Shown one piece after another: positions 56,047 through 64,000 of a stretch of DNA of 64,000 nt. The stretch's first letter is position 1, and each line of letters begins with the position of its first letter. Both the position numbers and the translations under genes were made by a program. A model generated the notes under the pieces. The model did no database searches. It was given only the letters and a program-made list of their open reading frames with translations, and had not been told where the DNA came from. Source of the stretch: Kribbella sp. NBC_01245 (lineage in GTDB: Bacteria; Actinomycetota; Actinomycetes; Propionibacteriales; Kribbellaceae); the NCBI RefSeq assembly GCF_036226525.1, contig NZ_CP108487.1, forward strand, positions 7,130,001-7,194,000, given 5' to 3'.

Positions 56047-57054
56047 ATGCGTTTGCTCCTCAGCCTGCTATTCCTGGTCGCACCTGTAGCGCCTTCGCCC
56101 ACAGTGGAGGAGGTCGCCGCTGGGTGGCAGGTGAGCCCGGTGTACGTCCATCCGTCGCAGCAGGCGCTGATGCCGACCGCCGAGGCTGAACGGTTGGCCC
56201 TGCGGGTTCAGTCGCACCAGCCGGCCGTGCGGATTGCCGTAGTACCTGCGGCCGCTCTGAACGAGATGGCCGGCTCCACGCGGGAGCAGAAGGCGCGAGC
56301 CTTTGTGGACGCTGTGGTCGACACGTGGCGCCAAGACGGCGTGTACATCGTGGTGTTCGGTGGAGCGCTCGTCTGGAGTAGTGCCGTTGGGGTCGATACG
56401 CCGATCGGTGAGGTCCTGACGGATGAGTTGGACAACTACTCACGGTCTGACCCGGTCGGGCTGCTCGACGCCGTACTGACTCGCATAGGCGTTGCGGAAT
56501 CTCCTGGCGGGAATGGCTGGCTATGGGTCCTACTGATCGCTCTGGTCGTCCTAGTCGCGGCAGGCCTCGGGCTGTGGCGGTGGAAGCGTAAGCCGGATAG
56601 GGAACCGCCGCCGCTGTACAAGCCGTCGTACGAGGTGCTGCCGGACGAGGCAGACACATTGGCCGAACGACGACGTCTGGCCCGTGAGGATGTGACCAGG
56701 TTCGGAGAGGAGCTGGACGCGGCAGACCTGGCAGTGGATCGCGAGTTGGTCGCGGCCCACGCGCAGGCGGCGATGGACGCATACGCCGACGCAGGTCGTC
56801 TGGCCGACCTGGAGCAGGATGACGAAGGCCTGCGGGCTTTGCGGGCCACTGTCGAGTACGGACGTTGGCGACTGGCTAGTGCGCAAGCTGTTCTCGCTGA
56901 TCAACCGGTACCGCCCAGGCGTGCCGCCTGTTTCTTCGACCCGGCTCACGGGATGTCCGTGACCGACTGGATGTACACGCCGCCGGGCGGGAAAGCCCGG
57001 GAAATCCCGGTCTGCGCTGCTTGCCGGGACAGGCTCTCGGGAGGAGCTCAATGA
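56047..57054 (+). CDS. Secreted/membrane protein with TPM-like domain
   Basis: A 335-residue protein: signal peptide (MRLLLSLLFLVAPVAP), extracytoplasmic TPM-like alpha/beta domain (VAAGWQVSPVYVHPSQQALMP; VRIAVVPAAALNEM; DGVYIVVFGGALVWSSAVG), membrane helix ~160-178, and a cytoplasmic helical part ending in a CFFDPAHG...PVCAACRDRL zinc-like module. Paralogous in layout to the next gene, which overlaps by ATGA. Role unknown. Confidence 0.7.
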   Translation: MRLLLSLLFLVAPVAPSPTVEEVAAGWQVSPVYVHPSQQALMPTAEAERLALRVQSHQPAVRIAVVPAAALNEMAGSTREQKARAFVDAVVDTWRQDGVYIVVFGGALVWSSAVGVDTPIGEVLTDELDNYSRSDPVGLLDAVLTRIGVAESPGGNGWLWVLLIALVVLVAAGLGLWRWKRKPDREPPPLYKPSYEVLPDEADTLAERRRLAREDVTRFGEELDAADLAVDRELVAAHAQAAMDAYADAGRLADLEQDDEGLRALRATVEYGRWRLASAQAVLADQPVPPRRAACFFDPAHGMSVTDWMYTPPGGKAREIPVCAACRDRLSGGAQ

Positions 57055-58574
57055 AGGCCTTACTGGTACTCGCGACTGTGCTGCTCTGGACACCTGGTGT
57101 CGCCGCCGCCTCGCATGTAACCCCAACACCTACGCCCGGCAAGTCTCCGAGTCCGAGCACCAGCAAGCCGCGGTACGTCTACACGCCGCCGGACACGAAG
57201 GGAGACCGTCAGGCCAGGCAGGCCAAGATCGAGCAGTACATGGACGATGTCGCACTCAAACTGGCGGATCCCGGCGTTTATGTCGGGGACGACGACGAAC
57301 TGAGCAAGTCCCAGGTGGACGATCTCAACGAGGCGGTGCGGAAGGCGCCCGTGCCGATGCGGATCGCGGTCATCCCGGCCGCGAACCTCAACCTCAACAC
57401 GTCCAGCTATGGCTCCAGCCGGGTCAAGCTCGCCTGGGAAGGTGAGGAGATCCCCGACCAGTTGTACGACCGGGTCGGCGTCGAAGGCATCTATGTGGTG
57501 CTGGTCGACGCGTCGTCGGAGCGGAACGGGCGCGGGCTGCACGCGGTCCAGCGCGCGGACAAGGGTCCGACGTACCACGTGGAATCGGCGGTGGACCAGG
57601 CCGTCGACTGCTGCGCGCCGAACTACAACAAGATGCTGAAGAAGTTCATCGAGCGGGCCCAGGTGGTCAACAAACCGCTGTACGTCGACGCCGCGCCGTA
57701 TGCCGGGGGAGTGGCCGGCGTCGGCGTGCTCTGGTGGGGCGGTACGACGCTGGGTGCGAGGCGTCGTCGGCGTCAGGAGCAGCAGGAACACCTGGAAGTC
57801 GTGCGGCCAGTGCTGACCGAGGAGATCATCGACTTCTCCAAGCAGGTCTCGGCCTTGCCGACGACGTTGGACCCGCAGCAGTCGAAGCTGATCCGGGACG
57901 TGCTCGACACGATCGAGAAAGCCCGGCAGCGCTTGGACAAGGCCAAGGGCGACAGTGATGTCGAGGCCATCACCACCTTGCTCGGATCGGCGAGGTACGC
58001 CCTGGTCTGTCTAGACGCCATGCGCAACGGCAGGCCTATCCCGGAGCCCACGCCGCCCTGCTTCTTCGACCCGCGGCACGGGCCTAGTACGGGTAAAGCC
58101 GTCTGGGCGCCGGAGGGCGGGGTCGAGCGAACGGTGGAACTCTGCGACGAGTGCGCCCGGCAGCTGGCCGAGAACAAACAGCCCGCAGTCCGGATGGTCG
58201 ACGTACGCGGAACCGCCCGGCCGTACTGGACGCTGGGCGAGGAGCTCGCGTCGTACATCGACGGCTACTGGACGAACGGCGAGGACCGCTGGACCTTCCC
58301 GGACCAGGATGCTCGCCGGGCCGGTGCCGCGATGCGTGCGCGCTGGGCGAATGACCGGCCGTCGGCGCGCTTCAGCCGGTGGAGTGACGATGTCGGGACT
58401 TCGATGAGCAGCTGGGGCTCGGATTCGGGCAGCTCGTCCTGGGCCGACGACGATGACTCCAGCAGCAGCGGTGGCAGTAGCCGTAGGCGCTCGTGGTCGT
58501 CCCGCACTCGTTCTAGCGGCGGTGGTTCCAGCCGCAGGTCGTCGCGCCGCTCAGGAGGAAGCAGGGGTTTTTAG
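57051..58574 (+). CDS. Secreted/membrane protein with TPM-like domain and Ser/Arg tail
   Basis: A 507-residue protein with the same plan: signal peptide (MKALLVLATVLLWTPGVAAA), Pro/Ser linker, TPM-like domain (MRIAVIPAANLNLNT; VEGIYVVLVDASS), one helix (GVAGVGVLWWGG, ~225-240), a cytoplasmic helical region, the CFFDPRHG...ELCDECARQL module, and a long Ser/Gly/Arg low-complexity tail. AGGAG before the ATG. Its end overlaps the convergent ArsR gene by 24 bases. Function unknown. Confidence 0.7.
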   Translation: MKALLVLATVLLWTPGVAAASHVTPTPTPGKSPSPSTSKPRYVYTPPDTKGDRQARQAKIEQYMDDVALKLADPGVYVGDDDELSKSQVDDLNEAVRKAPVPMRIAVIPAANLNLNTSSYGSSRVKLAWEGEEIPDQLYDRVGVEGIYVVLVDASSERNGRGLHAVQRADKGPTYHVESAVDQAVDCCAPNYNKMLKKFIERAQVVNKPLYVDAAPYAGGVAGVGVLWWGGTTLGARRRRRQEQQEHLEVVRPVLTEEIIDFSKQVSALPTTLDPQQSKLIRDVLDTIEKARQRLDKAKGDSDVEAITTLLGSARYALVCLDAMRNGRPIPEPTPPCFFDPRHGPSTGKAVWAPEGGVERTVELCDECARQLAENKQPAVRMVDVRGTARPYWTLGEELASYIDGYWTNGEDRWTFPDQDARRAGAAMRARWANDRPSARFSRWSDDVGTSMSSWGSDSGSSSWADDDDSSSSGGSSRRRSWSSRTRSSGGGSSRRSSRRSGGSRGF

Positions 58575-58883
58575 AGCGGCCAGTACGCCGTTCAGCAGGC
58601 CCGGGTAGAGCGTGTCGAGGTCGTCCCGGCGGAGGTTGATCATCCGCCGGGTGCCGACGATGCGCGAGGTGATGACGCCTGCCTCGCGCAGGATGCGCAG
58701 GTGGTGAGTGCGGGTCGACTTGCCCACCGGCAGCGGGAACTCCCCACACGCGATGCCCTCGGCCGGAGCCGTCGAGACCACCCGCAGGATCTCCAGCCGG
58801 ACCGGGTCGCCCAGCGCCTGCAGCACCTGGTCCACCTTGATCTCGGACCGGTCGGGATGCGGCAGGACTTCGGGCTCGCTCAT
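58551..58883 (-). CDS. ArsR-family transcriptional regulator
   Basis: A 110-residue winged-helix protein (QVLQALGDPVRLEILRVVS; KSTRTHHLRILREAGVITSRIVGTRRMINLRRDDLDTLYPGLL). The metal-box Cys residues of ArsR/SmtB are missing apart from one Cys in GIACGEFP, so it probably senses an organic ligand. Divergent from an MFS exporter with a strong inverted repeat between them. Confidence 0.88.
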   Translation of the reverse strand: MSEPEVLPHPDRSEIKVDQVLQALGDPVRLEILRVVSTAPAEGIACGEFPLPVGKSTRTHHLRILREAGVITSRIVGTRRMINLRRDDLDTLYPGLLNGVLAALKTPASS

Positions 58884-58907
58884 GGCTCAATAGTACGACG
58901 ACTGTCG

Positions 58908-58946
58908 AAGTTCGATGAATATCGTAGTACGATCACCATCGAACTT
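58908..58946. promoter_or_regulatory. Operator between the ArsR and MFS genes
   Basis: AAGTTCGATG (58908-58917) and CATCGAACTT (58937-58946), a perfect 10-bp inverted repeat with a 19-bp spacer; TAGTACGA is also repeated in the spacer and beside the ArsR start. A typical binding region for the adjacent ArsR repressor. Confidence 0.7.
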
Positions 58947-58968
58947 GTTGTCGTCGAGGGGTGAGCCG

Positions 58969-60144
58969 ATGTCCGCACGCATCTACCTGCTGGCCGCTGG
59001 GGCTTTTGCCGTCGGGACCAGCGCCTATGTGGTCTCTGGGGTGCTGCCGGCCGTCAGCTCCGAGCTCGACGTTTCGCTGACGGCCGCCGGGCAACTGGCG
59101 ACGGCCTTCGCGCTCTCGTACGCGATCGGGGCGCCACTGCTCGCCACGGTGACGGGTCGCTGGGAGCGTCGTACCTTGCTGCTGGCCGCCCTCCTGATGG
59201 CAGCCCTCGGCAACGTCATCGCGGCCGTCGCGACGAACTACCCGGTGCTGATCGTCGGCCGGGTCGTCGCCGCCCTTGGTGCCGCCGCGTACACCCCGGC
59301 CGCCACGCTCTTCGCGACCGGCCTGATGCCACCGGAAGGTCGCGGGCGCGCGGTGGCGATCGTCTTCGGTGGCCTGACTTTCGCACTCGTGCTGGGGGTT
59401 CCGGCCGGCAGCCTGCTGGGCGACAGCCTCGGGTATCGCGGCGTCTTCGGGCTGATCGCGGCCGCGTCGGTAGTGGTCGCCATCGCGATCGGGACCCTGC
59501 TGCCGAGAGTGGACGCGCCGCCGGTGGTCGGGCTGCGCGAGCGCTTCGCCGCGGCGGGCGATCGACGGGTGCAGACGGTGCTCGCGATGACCGTGCTGTC
59601 GGTGCTCGCCGCGATGAGCGTCTTCACGTACGTCGTACCGTTGCTGGCCGAGACCGCCGGACTGACCGGGTCGATCGTCGGCATCCTGCTACTGGTCTAC
59701 GGCCTCGGCGCGGTGGTCGGCAACGTCATCGGCGGCCGCGCGACGGACCGCTTCGGCAGCATCCCGACGCTATTGGTGAGCATGCTGGTCTTCGCCGGCT
59801 TGACCGCGCTGCTGCCGGTGACGGCGACTTCCGTGATCGGCGCAGGGGTGTCGTTGTTCGCGCTGAGCCTCTTCACGTGGGCGTTCAACCCGCCGATCCA
59901 GAACCTCCTCCTGGAGCTGTCGCCCAGTGGCGGCCTCCTGCTATCGCTGAACGCCTCCGCGATCTACTTCGGCGCGGGCCTCTCGGCCGTGGTCGGCGGC
60001 ATCGTCATCAACCTCGCCGGCATCCGCGTCCTCCCCGAGGTCGCCGCCCTCCTAGCCCTCGCCTCCCTCGCCCTCCTCCTAACCCTCCGCCGCCCGGCCC
60101 CGGCTAAGGCCGCGACGGAGGAACTGGAGACCGCTTCCGCCTGA
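58969..60144 (+). CDS. MFS drug exporter, DHA1 family
   Basis: A 391-residue protein with twelve predicted helices. DHA1 motifs: GVLPAVSSELDVSLTAAGQLATAFALSYAIGAPLLATVTGRWERRTLL (motif A region) and LVLGVPAGSLLGDSLGYRGVFG (motif C). It resembles AraJ/NepI/chloramphenicol-efflux-type transporters. ATG 58969 has GAGGGG at seven bases; an in-frame start at 58915 lies inside the operator. Induced probably when its ligand releases the divergent ArsR protein. Confidence 0.9.
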   Translation: MSARIYLLAAGAFAVGTSAYVVSGVLPAVSSELDVSLTAAGQLATAFALSYAIGAPLLATVTGRWERRTLLLAALLMAALGNVIAAVATNYPVLIVGRVVAALGAAAYTPAATLFATGLMPPEGRGRAVAIVFGGLTFALVLGVPAGSLLGDSLGYRGVFGLIAAASVVVAIAIGTLLPRVDAPPVVGLRERFAAAGDRRVQTVLAMTVLSVLAAMSVFTYVVPLLAETAGLTGSIVGILLLVYGLGAVVGNVIGGRATDRFGSIPTLLVSMLVFAGLTALLPVTATSVIGAGVSLFALSLFTWAFNPPIQNLLLELSPSGGLLLSLNASAIYFGAGLSAVVGGIVINLAGIRVLPEVAALLALASLALLLTLRRPAPAKAATEELETASA

Positions 60145-60158
60145 CCACCGAAATAGGC

Positions 60159-62177
60159 TTACCGCAGCGCGTCTGGCAGAGGTTCGCTGTGGAGGATGGC
60201 GAGGGAGGTGACGGCTCGGGTTAGGCAGACGTAGAGGCGGCGGAGGCCGGTGCGTTCGTCGGCCTCGGCGGCAACGATGGCCGCGGGCTCGAGCAGTACG
60301 ACGTGGTCGAACTCGAGACCCTTGGCGAGGCTCGCGGGCACGATGTCGAGATGGGCCTCGGCGTCATCCTCGTCACCCAGTACCGAAAAGCTCAAACCCT
60401 TTGCGGACAAGGCTTTCTGGGCCGCCGGTACGAACGAGTCCGGCAGAATCAGCCCGATCGACCCGAGCCGATCAGTCAGCCCGGCGACGGCCGAGACCGC
60501 GCCCGCGAGGCTGTCCGGCGTTTCGCTGATCTCGAGCTCACCACGCGCACGTCGTACGGCAGTCGGCGGCGCGAGGTGTGGCGCGATCTGTGGGAGTAGC
60601 CGCGCGGCGTACTCGATCACCTGACCGGGCACGCGGAATCCGGCCGTCAGCTCCTCGGTATGCGCTCCCGCCTTGCCGAGATGCCCGAGCGCCTCTTCCC
60701 ACGAAGGCGTCGCCCACGGCGTGGTGCCCTGCGCGATATCGCCGAGCACGGTCATCGAACCAGTCGAGCATCGCCGCCCGACGGCCCGCAGTTGCATGGC
60801 CGAGAGGTCCTGCGCCTCATCGAGTACGACGTGGCCGAGGCTCGGCGTACGTTCGACCAGGTCGGCGGCCTCGTCGATCAGCGTGGCGTCCGCGATCGAC
60901 CACTTGGCCGCGCCTGCCGTTCGCGGCGCCTTTTCCCAACGCAGCAAGGCCTGCTCGTCGGGAGTCAGCACGCCCGCAGCGTGTTCGGCGAGGAACGCCT
61001 CGTCGGTGAACAACCGGAACACCAGCTTGGCCGGGTCCAACGCGGGCCAGAGCGCATCGGCGTACACCTTGACCGGGCGGCTCCTGGCCACCGAATCCTG
61101 GACGCGGTCATCCGGCGAATCCCCGGCCGCCTCCATCCGCGTCAGCACGGCATGGGCCAGGCGCTGCGGCAACATCGCCCGCCCAGCGCCGTACCGGATG
61201 CCACGTCCTTGTAGCTCGGTCACAAGTTCCTCAGCCAAGTACGCCGGGACGCGCCATCTGTGCGAGCCTCTGGGCACTACTAGCGGCTCAGTCGGCACCT
61301 TCACGTGTGACCAGACAGCGCGGCGTAGAACCTCGGCTAGACGCGCATCCCCTTTGAGTACGTCGACCTGGGCCGGACCGGGCCCAGTGATCTTTACGCG
61401 CGTCACCATCTCTTCGACGGTCGTTTGCTTGGCCTCGATCTCGCCAAGTGCGGGGAGTACGTCACCGATGTACCGAAGGAAGCTGGCGTTAGGACCGACT
61501 ACTAGCACGCCTGCCCGGCTGAGCTGGTCCCGATAGGCATAGAGCAGGTACGCCGCTCGGTGGAGGCCTACGGCGGTCTTACCGGTTCCAGGCGCTCCCT
61601 GGACGCAGATGGTGTCACCGACGCCCGCACGAACGATGACGTCCTGCTCGGGCTGGATCGTCGCCACGATGTCGCGCATCGGGCCGGACCGCGGGCGCTC
61701 GATCTCGGCGTCGAGGATGTCGCTGTGCTCGTCGATACCAGCGGGCGCGGTGAGGTCCTCATCCTCGAAAGCGGTCATCTCGCCATGGGTGAAGCCGAAC
61801 CGTCGCCGCGTGCCGACACCCATCGGCTCGGTCTTACTGGCCCGGTAGAACGGCACCGAGATATCGGCCCGCCAGTCCACCACCAGCGGCTCGCCGGCCT
61901 CGTCGTTCACATGGCGGCGGCCGATGTGGAAGGTCTCGGTAGTGGGCTCGAGATAGTCGAGCCGGCCGAAGAACAGGGGTACGTCGGGATCGTCCTCGAG
62001 CTCCTTCATCCGCCGCCAGATCGCGGCCTTCAGGAACGCGGTGTTGACCGGGTCGGCGCTGGCGATCTCCAGCGAACCGGTCTTGGCCCGCATCGCGGCG
62101 AGCGCCTTGCGAGAGGTGGCGAGATGGTCGCGCTCGGCGATCAGCGTCGAATCGGGTATCGGAACCTGGTCGGACAT
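60159..62177 (-). CDS. helD: HelD/HelR-type RNA polymerase-associated helicase
   Basis: A 672-residue UvrD-like ATPase. An N-terminal coiled coil (STLIAERDHLATSRKALAAMRAKTG) that enters the polymerase secondary channel, Walker A GAPGTGKTAVGLHRAAYLLY, DEAQDLS, GDIAQGTTPWATPSW and C-terminal LRRLYVCLTRAV. Class II HelD proteins of actinomycetes release stalled polymerase, and HelR of Streptomyces removes rifamycin. ATG 62177 follows GGAGGG; the longer in-frame start at 62438 is not needed. The promoter resembles those of the Erm-like and ABC-F genes. Confidence 0.9.
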   Translation of the reverse strand: MSDQVPIPDSTLIAERDHLATSRKALAAMRAKTGSLEIASADPVNTAFLKAAIWRRMKELEDDPDVPLFFGRLDYLEPTTETFHIGRRHVNDEAGEPLVVDWRADISVPFYRASKTEPMGVGTRRRFGFTHGEMTAFEDEDLTAPAGIDEHSDILDAEIERPRSGPMRDIVATIQPEQDVIVRAGVGDTICVQGAPGTGKTAVGLHRAAYLLYAYRDQLSRAGVLVVGPNASFLRYIGDVLPALGEIEAKQTTVEEMVTRVKITGPGPAQVDVLKGDARLAEVLRRAVWSHVKVPTEPLVVPRGSHRWRVPAYLAEELVTELQGRGIRYGAGRAMLPQRLAHAVLTRMEAAGDSPDDRVQDSVARSRPVKVYADALWPALDPAKLVFRLFTDEAFLAEHAAGVLTPDEQALLRWEKAPRTAGAAKWSIADATLIDEAADLVERTPSLGHVVLDEAQDLSAMQLRAVGRRCSTGSMTVLGDIAQGTTPWATPSWEEALGHLGKAGAHTEELTAGFRVPGQVIEYAARLLPQIAPHLAPPTAVRRARGELEISETPDSLAGAVSAVAGLTDRLGSIGLILPDSFVPAAQKALSAKGLSFSVLGDEDDAEAHLDIVPASLAKGLEFDHVVLLEPAAIVAAEADERTGLRRLYVCLTRAVTSLAILHSEPLPDALR

Positions 62178-62214
62178 GCAGAGCCCTCCGCGTCGCGGCT
62201 GAACAAACAGGGGG

Positions 62215-62242
62215 TTTCCCGCCTTCAGGGGGTTCCGGGAAA
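62215..62242 (-). repeat. Inverted repeat in the helD leader
   Basis: TTTCCCG (62215-62221) and CGGGAAA (62236-62242) with near-matching G/C flanks, 14 bases apart. It falls in the predicted 5' leader, about 40 bases from the start codon. Hairpin or binding site; it does not look like the rifamycin-associated element as I remember it. Confidence 0.45.
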
Positions 62243-62250
62243 GCCCAGCC

Positions 62251-62287
62251 ACGTTACTCGACCGGGCCCGGCCGCTCCACCCAATTA
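62251..62287 (-). promoter_or_regulatory. WhiB7/WblC-like promoter of helD
   Basis: On the minus strand TAATT (62287-62283), three bases, -35 TGGAGC (62279-62274), 17 bp, -10 TAACGT (62256-62251). AATT-N-GGGTG is shared with the ABC-F promoter. The -35 is a weaker match than at the other two genes. Confidence 0.4.
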
Positions 62288-62349
62288 ACCGGGGCCGATT
62301 GCGGACAGATCTCTCGACAGGGACGGCGGTCCGCCCTAGCGTCCGGATT

Positions 62350-62363
62350 GGAAAACGTTTACC
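62350..62363 (+). promoter_or_regulatory. LacI-family operator before the rhamnogalacturonan lyase gene
   Basis: GGAAAACGTTTACC: AAACGTTT core with GG/CC flanks, the usual central-CG operator of LacI regulators at carbohydrate genes. It is 26 bases upstream of the ATG and unlike the operator of the LacI gene at 45152. Confidence 0.7.
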
Positions 62364-62388
62364 GCCTGAGCCTCCGAAGGATCCGCCC

Positions 62389-64000
62389 ATGACCTTCCGC
62401 CGAGCAGCGGCCCTTGTCCTCGCGGCCGCCCTCACCACTGGCGCAGCTGTCGCCGGTACCGCCTACGCCGATGGCCCGGCCCATGCCCGCCCGCAACTCG
62501 AGAAGCTCGATCGCGGCCTGGTCGCGACCACCACCAGCGAGGGCGTCTTCCTCAGCTGGCGACTCCTCGGCAAGGAGGCGACGGGCAGCACCGACAAGGG
62601 TCTGACCGGGACCGACTTCAACGTCTACCGGGACGGCAAGCGCGTCGCCACCGTCACCGACAGCACCAACTACCTCGACAAGTCCGGCAGCGAGACCTCG
62701 CGCTACCGCGTCGTCTCCGTCGTCAACGGCCGCGAGCGAGACCGCAGCGACTCCGTGCAGCCGTGGTCCAACGGCTATCGCGAACTCCCACTCCGCAAGC
62801 CCGCAGGCGGCGTCACCCCGGCCGGTGAGGCCTACACGTACTCCGCCAATGACATGAGCGTCGGTGACGTGGATGGCGACGGCCAGTACGAGTACGTCGT
62901 TCTCTGGAACCCGTCGAACGCCAAGGATGTCTCGCAGATCGGCTACACCGGCATCGTCTACGTCGACACCTACAAGGCCGACGGGACCCTGCTGCATCGG
63001 CTGGACCTCGGGCCGAACATCCGGGCCGGTGCGCACTACACCCAGTTTCTCGTGTACGACTTCGACGGCGACGGCCGCTCCGAGATGATGCTGAAGACCG
63101 CGCCCGGTACGAAGACGACGCGCTACGACAGGTCGGGGCAAGTCCAGTCCGAGCGCTACATCACGATGCCCGCAGCTGATCGCAAGGCGGGCTACACCAA
63201 CCAGGACGACTACCGGGTCAGTAAGACCGACTACTACGAGCACCTGGTCACGATGTTCCAGCAGTGGCAGGACCAGGCCGAGGTCAAGAGCGGTCAGTGG
63301 CCGGCGACTCTCGAAGCAGCCTTCGGGATCGACCAGCGCTACCAGTACCCGCTCAGCCGCGCCGACGCGACAGCACTGGTCGACTACTTCATGGACGTCT
63401 ACGCGCCTGCTCGCAGTACGCGCAACCTGCTCCGCAACTTCGAGGGCTTCATCCTCAGTGGGCCCGAGTACCTGAGCGTCTTCGACGGGCTGAGCGGCCG
63501 CGAGTTGCAGACCATTCGCTACGAGCCGGGACGTACGGACGACGGTCTCCGCTGGGGTGACTACGCCATGGCGCGTATCGAGCCCGGCAACCGCGTCGAC
63601 CGCTTCCTGGCCGGTGTCGCCTACCTGGATGGCTCACGCCCGTCTGCGGTGTTCGCCCGCGGCTACTACACACGTACGACGATTGCGACGTACGGCTGGA
63701 ACGGCTGGCGGATCACCAAGGGCTGGGCGATCGACAGTGGCTGGACCCCGATGACGAACCCGTTCAACGACGGCCCACACGGCCGGGACGGCACTGACCC
63801 GGAGTACGGGTCCATCACGACTCAGGGGTTCCACTCGATGAGTGCTGCGGACGTGGATGGCGATGGGAAGCAGGAGATCGTCTACGGCTCCGCCACGATC
63901 GACCACGACGGCAGCGTGCTCTACAGCTCCAAGGACGTCATGCCGCCTGGTAGTGCCACTCCCGGCGAGATCTCCCGACTCGGCCACGGAGACGCCATGC
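62389..64000 (+). CDS. Rhamnogalacturonan lyase, PL11 family (3' end outside window)
   Basis: At least 537 residues, cut by the window end. Signal peptide MTFRRAAALVLAAALTTGAA to about GTAYA (~28), then the PL11 domain: RGLVATTTSEGVFLSWRLLGKE, TDFNVYRDG, DVDGDGQYEYVVLWNPSNAKDVSQIG, DTYKADGTLLHRLDLGPNIRAGAHYTQFLVYDFDGDG, AADVDGDGKQEIVYGSATIDHDG and GHGDAM. Several DxDGDG loops bind calcium. It cleaves the rhamnogalacturonan I backbone of pectin outside the cell. GAAGGA precedes the ATG; a LacI-type operator is upstream. Confidence 0.93.
   Translation, partial: MTFRRAAALVLAAALTTGAAVAGTAYADGPAHARPQLEKLDRGLVATTTSEGVFLSWRLLGKEATGSTDKGLTGTDFNVYRDGKRVATVTDSTNYLDKSGSETSRYRVVSVVNGRERDRSDSVQPWSNGYRELPLRKPAGGVTPAGEAYTYSANDMSVGDVDGDGQYEYVVLWNPSNAKDVSQIGYTGIVYVDTYKADGTLLHRLDLGPNIRAGAHYTQFLVYDFDGDGRSEMMLKTAPGTKTTRYDRSGQVQSERYITMPAADRKAGYTNQDDYRVSKTDYYEHLVTMFQQWQDQAEVKSGQWPATLEAAFGIDQRYQYPLSRADATALVDYFMDVYAPARSTRNLLRNFEGFILSGPEYLSVFDGLSGRELQTIRYEPGRTDDGLRWGDYAMARIEPGNRVDRFLAGVAYLDGSRPSAVFARGYYTRTTIATYGWNGWRITKGWAIDSGWTPMTNPFNDGPHGRDGTDPEYGSITTQGFHSMSAADVDGDGKQEIVYGSATIDHDGSVLYSSKDVMPPGSATPGEISRLGHGDAM

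Noticed and set aside
62178..62300. Rifamycin-associated element upstream of helD
   Set aside because: No 19-bp palindrome of that kind could be seen; only a 7-bp inverted repeat is present.

Overview
The window is 64 kb of very GC-rich, gene-dense DNA from an actinomycete. GroEL is preceded by two CIRCE elements without groES. There is a GlnX-GlnH-PknG locus, an Erm(37)-like methylase, a HelR-type helicase, strongly G/C-biased third codon positions and many ATGA start/stop overlaps. A soil genus of the Propionibacteriales such as Kribbella fits best. That genus guess is inference from gene content, not a database match. No tRNA, rRNA, CRISPR array or intact insertion sequence was recognised.

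Layout. 1-16.4 kb holds housekeeping and stress genes: map with a divergent XRE regulator, a CapA-like lipoprotein, an Erm(37)-like rRNA methylase, a heterodimeric ABC exporter, a DUF418 protein, a glycerophosphodiesterase, an M48 protease, PspC, an MmcQ/YjbR protein, groEL, a GH6 cellulase, and a two-domain acetyltransferase behind a complex leader. 16.5-20.7 kb has a small secreted protein and a tightly coupled operon: plant-type glutamate-cysteine ligase, glutathione synthetase, a MAPEG membrane protein and a class I glutamine amidotransferase, divergent from a MarR regulator. 21.2-22.0 kb is a DUF1778/GNAT toxin-antitoxin pair. 22.1-34.2 kb is one ten-gene minus-strand operon built around GlnX-GlnH-PknG, with TelA, an XpaC-like protein, a CbbX-type AAA+ ATPase, a coiled-coil protein, a PP2C phosphatase, a VWA protein and an FHA protein. 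34.4-35.6 kb is thyA-folA. 35.8-38.8 kb is a cluster of small stress-type proteins. 38.9-42.6 kb has an amidohydrolase and a multicopper oxidase operon. 42.6-47.4 kb has an ABC-F protein with an attenuator, a LacI regulator and cutC. 47.4-53.0 kb holds two paralogous membrane proteins joining an HD or degenerate HD domain to an outward-facing beta-propeller. 53.2-56.0 kb is an alanine racemase, D-Ala ligase and VanX-like dipeptidase operon. The end has two secreted membrane proteins, an ArsR/MFS pair, HelR and a partial rhamnogalacturonan lyase.

Promoters tie scattered genes together. The PafBC (RecA-independent DNA damage) motif TTGTCGGTG-N8-TANNNT occurs exactly three times and once with a mismatch. 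It lies in front of the ABC exporter, the MmcQ/YjbR gene, the acetyltransferase leader and a small CxxC protein. WhiB7/WblC-like promoters (an AT-rich box three bases upstream of the -35) precede the Erm, ABC-F and HelR genes. In the first two they produce leaderless upstream ORFs placed identically relative to the -10. The window therefore looks like a set of intrinsic defences against ribosome-, RNA polymerase-, cell-wall- and DNA-targeting compounds.

The best candidates for undescribed biology are the racemase/ligase/dipeptidase operon, whose racemase and ligase both depart from the usual Tyr at a specificity position; the MarR-controlled glutathione cassette in a phylum that normally uses mycothiol; the ten-gene extension of the PknG sensing system; and the active/inactive pair of HD-propeller receptors.
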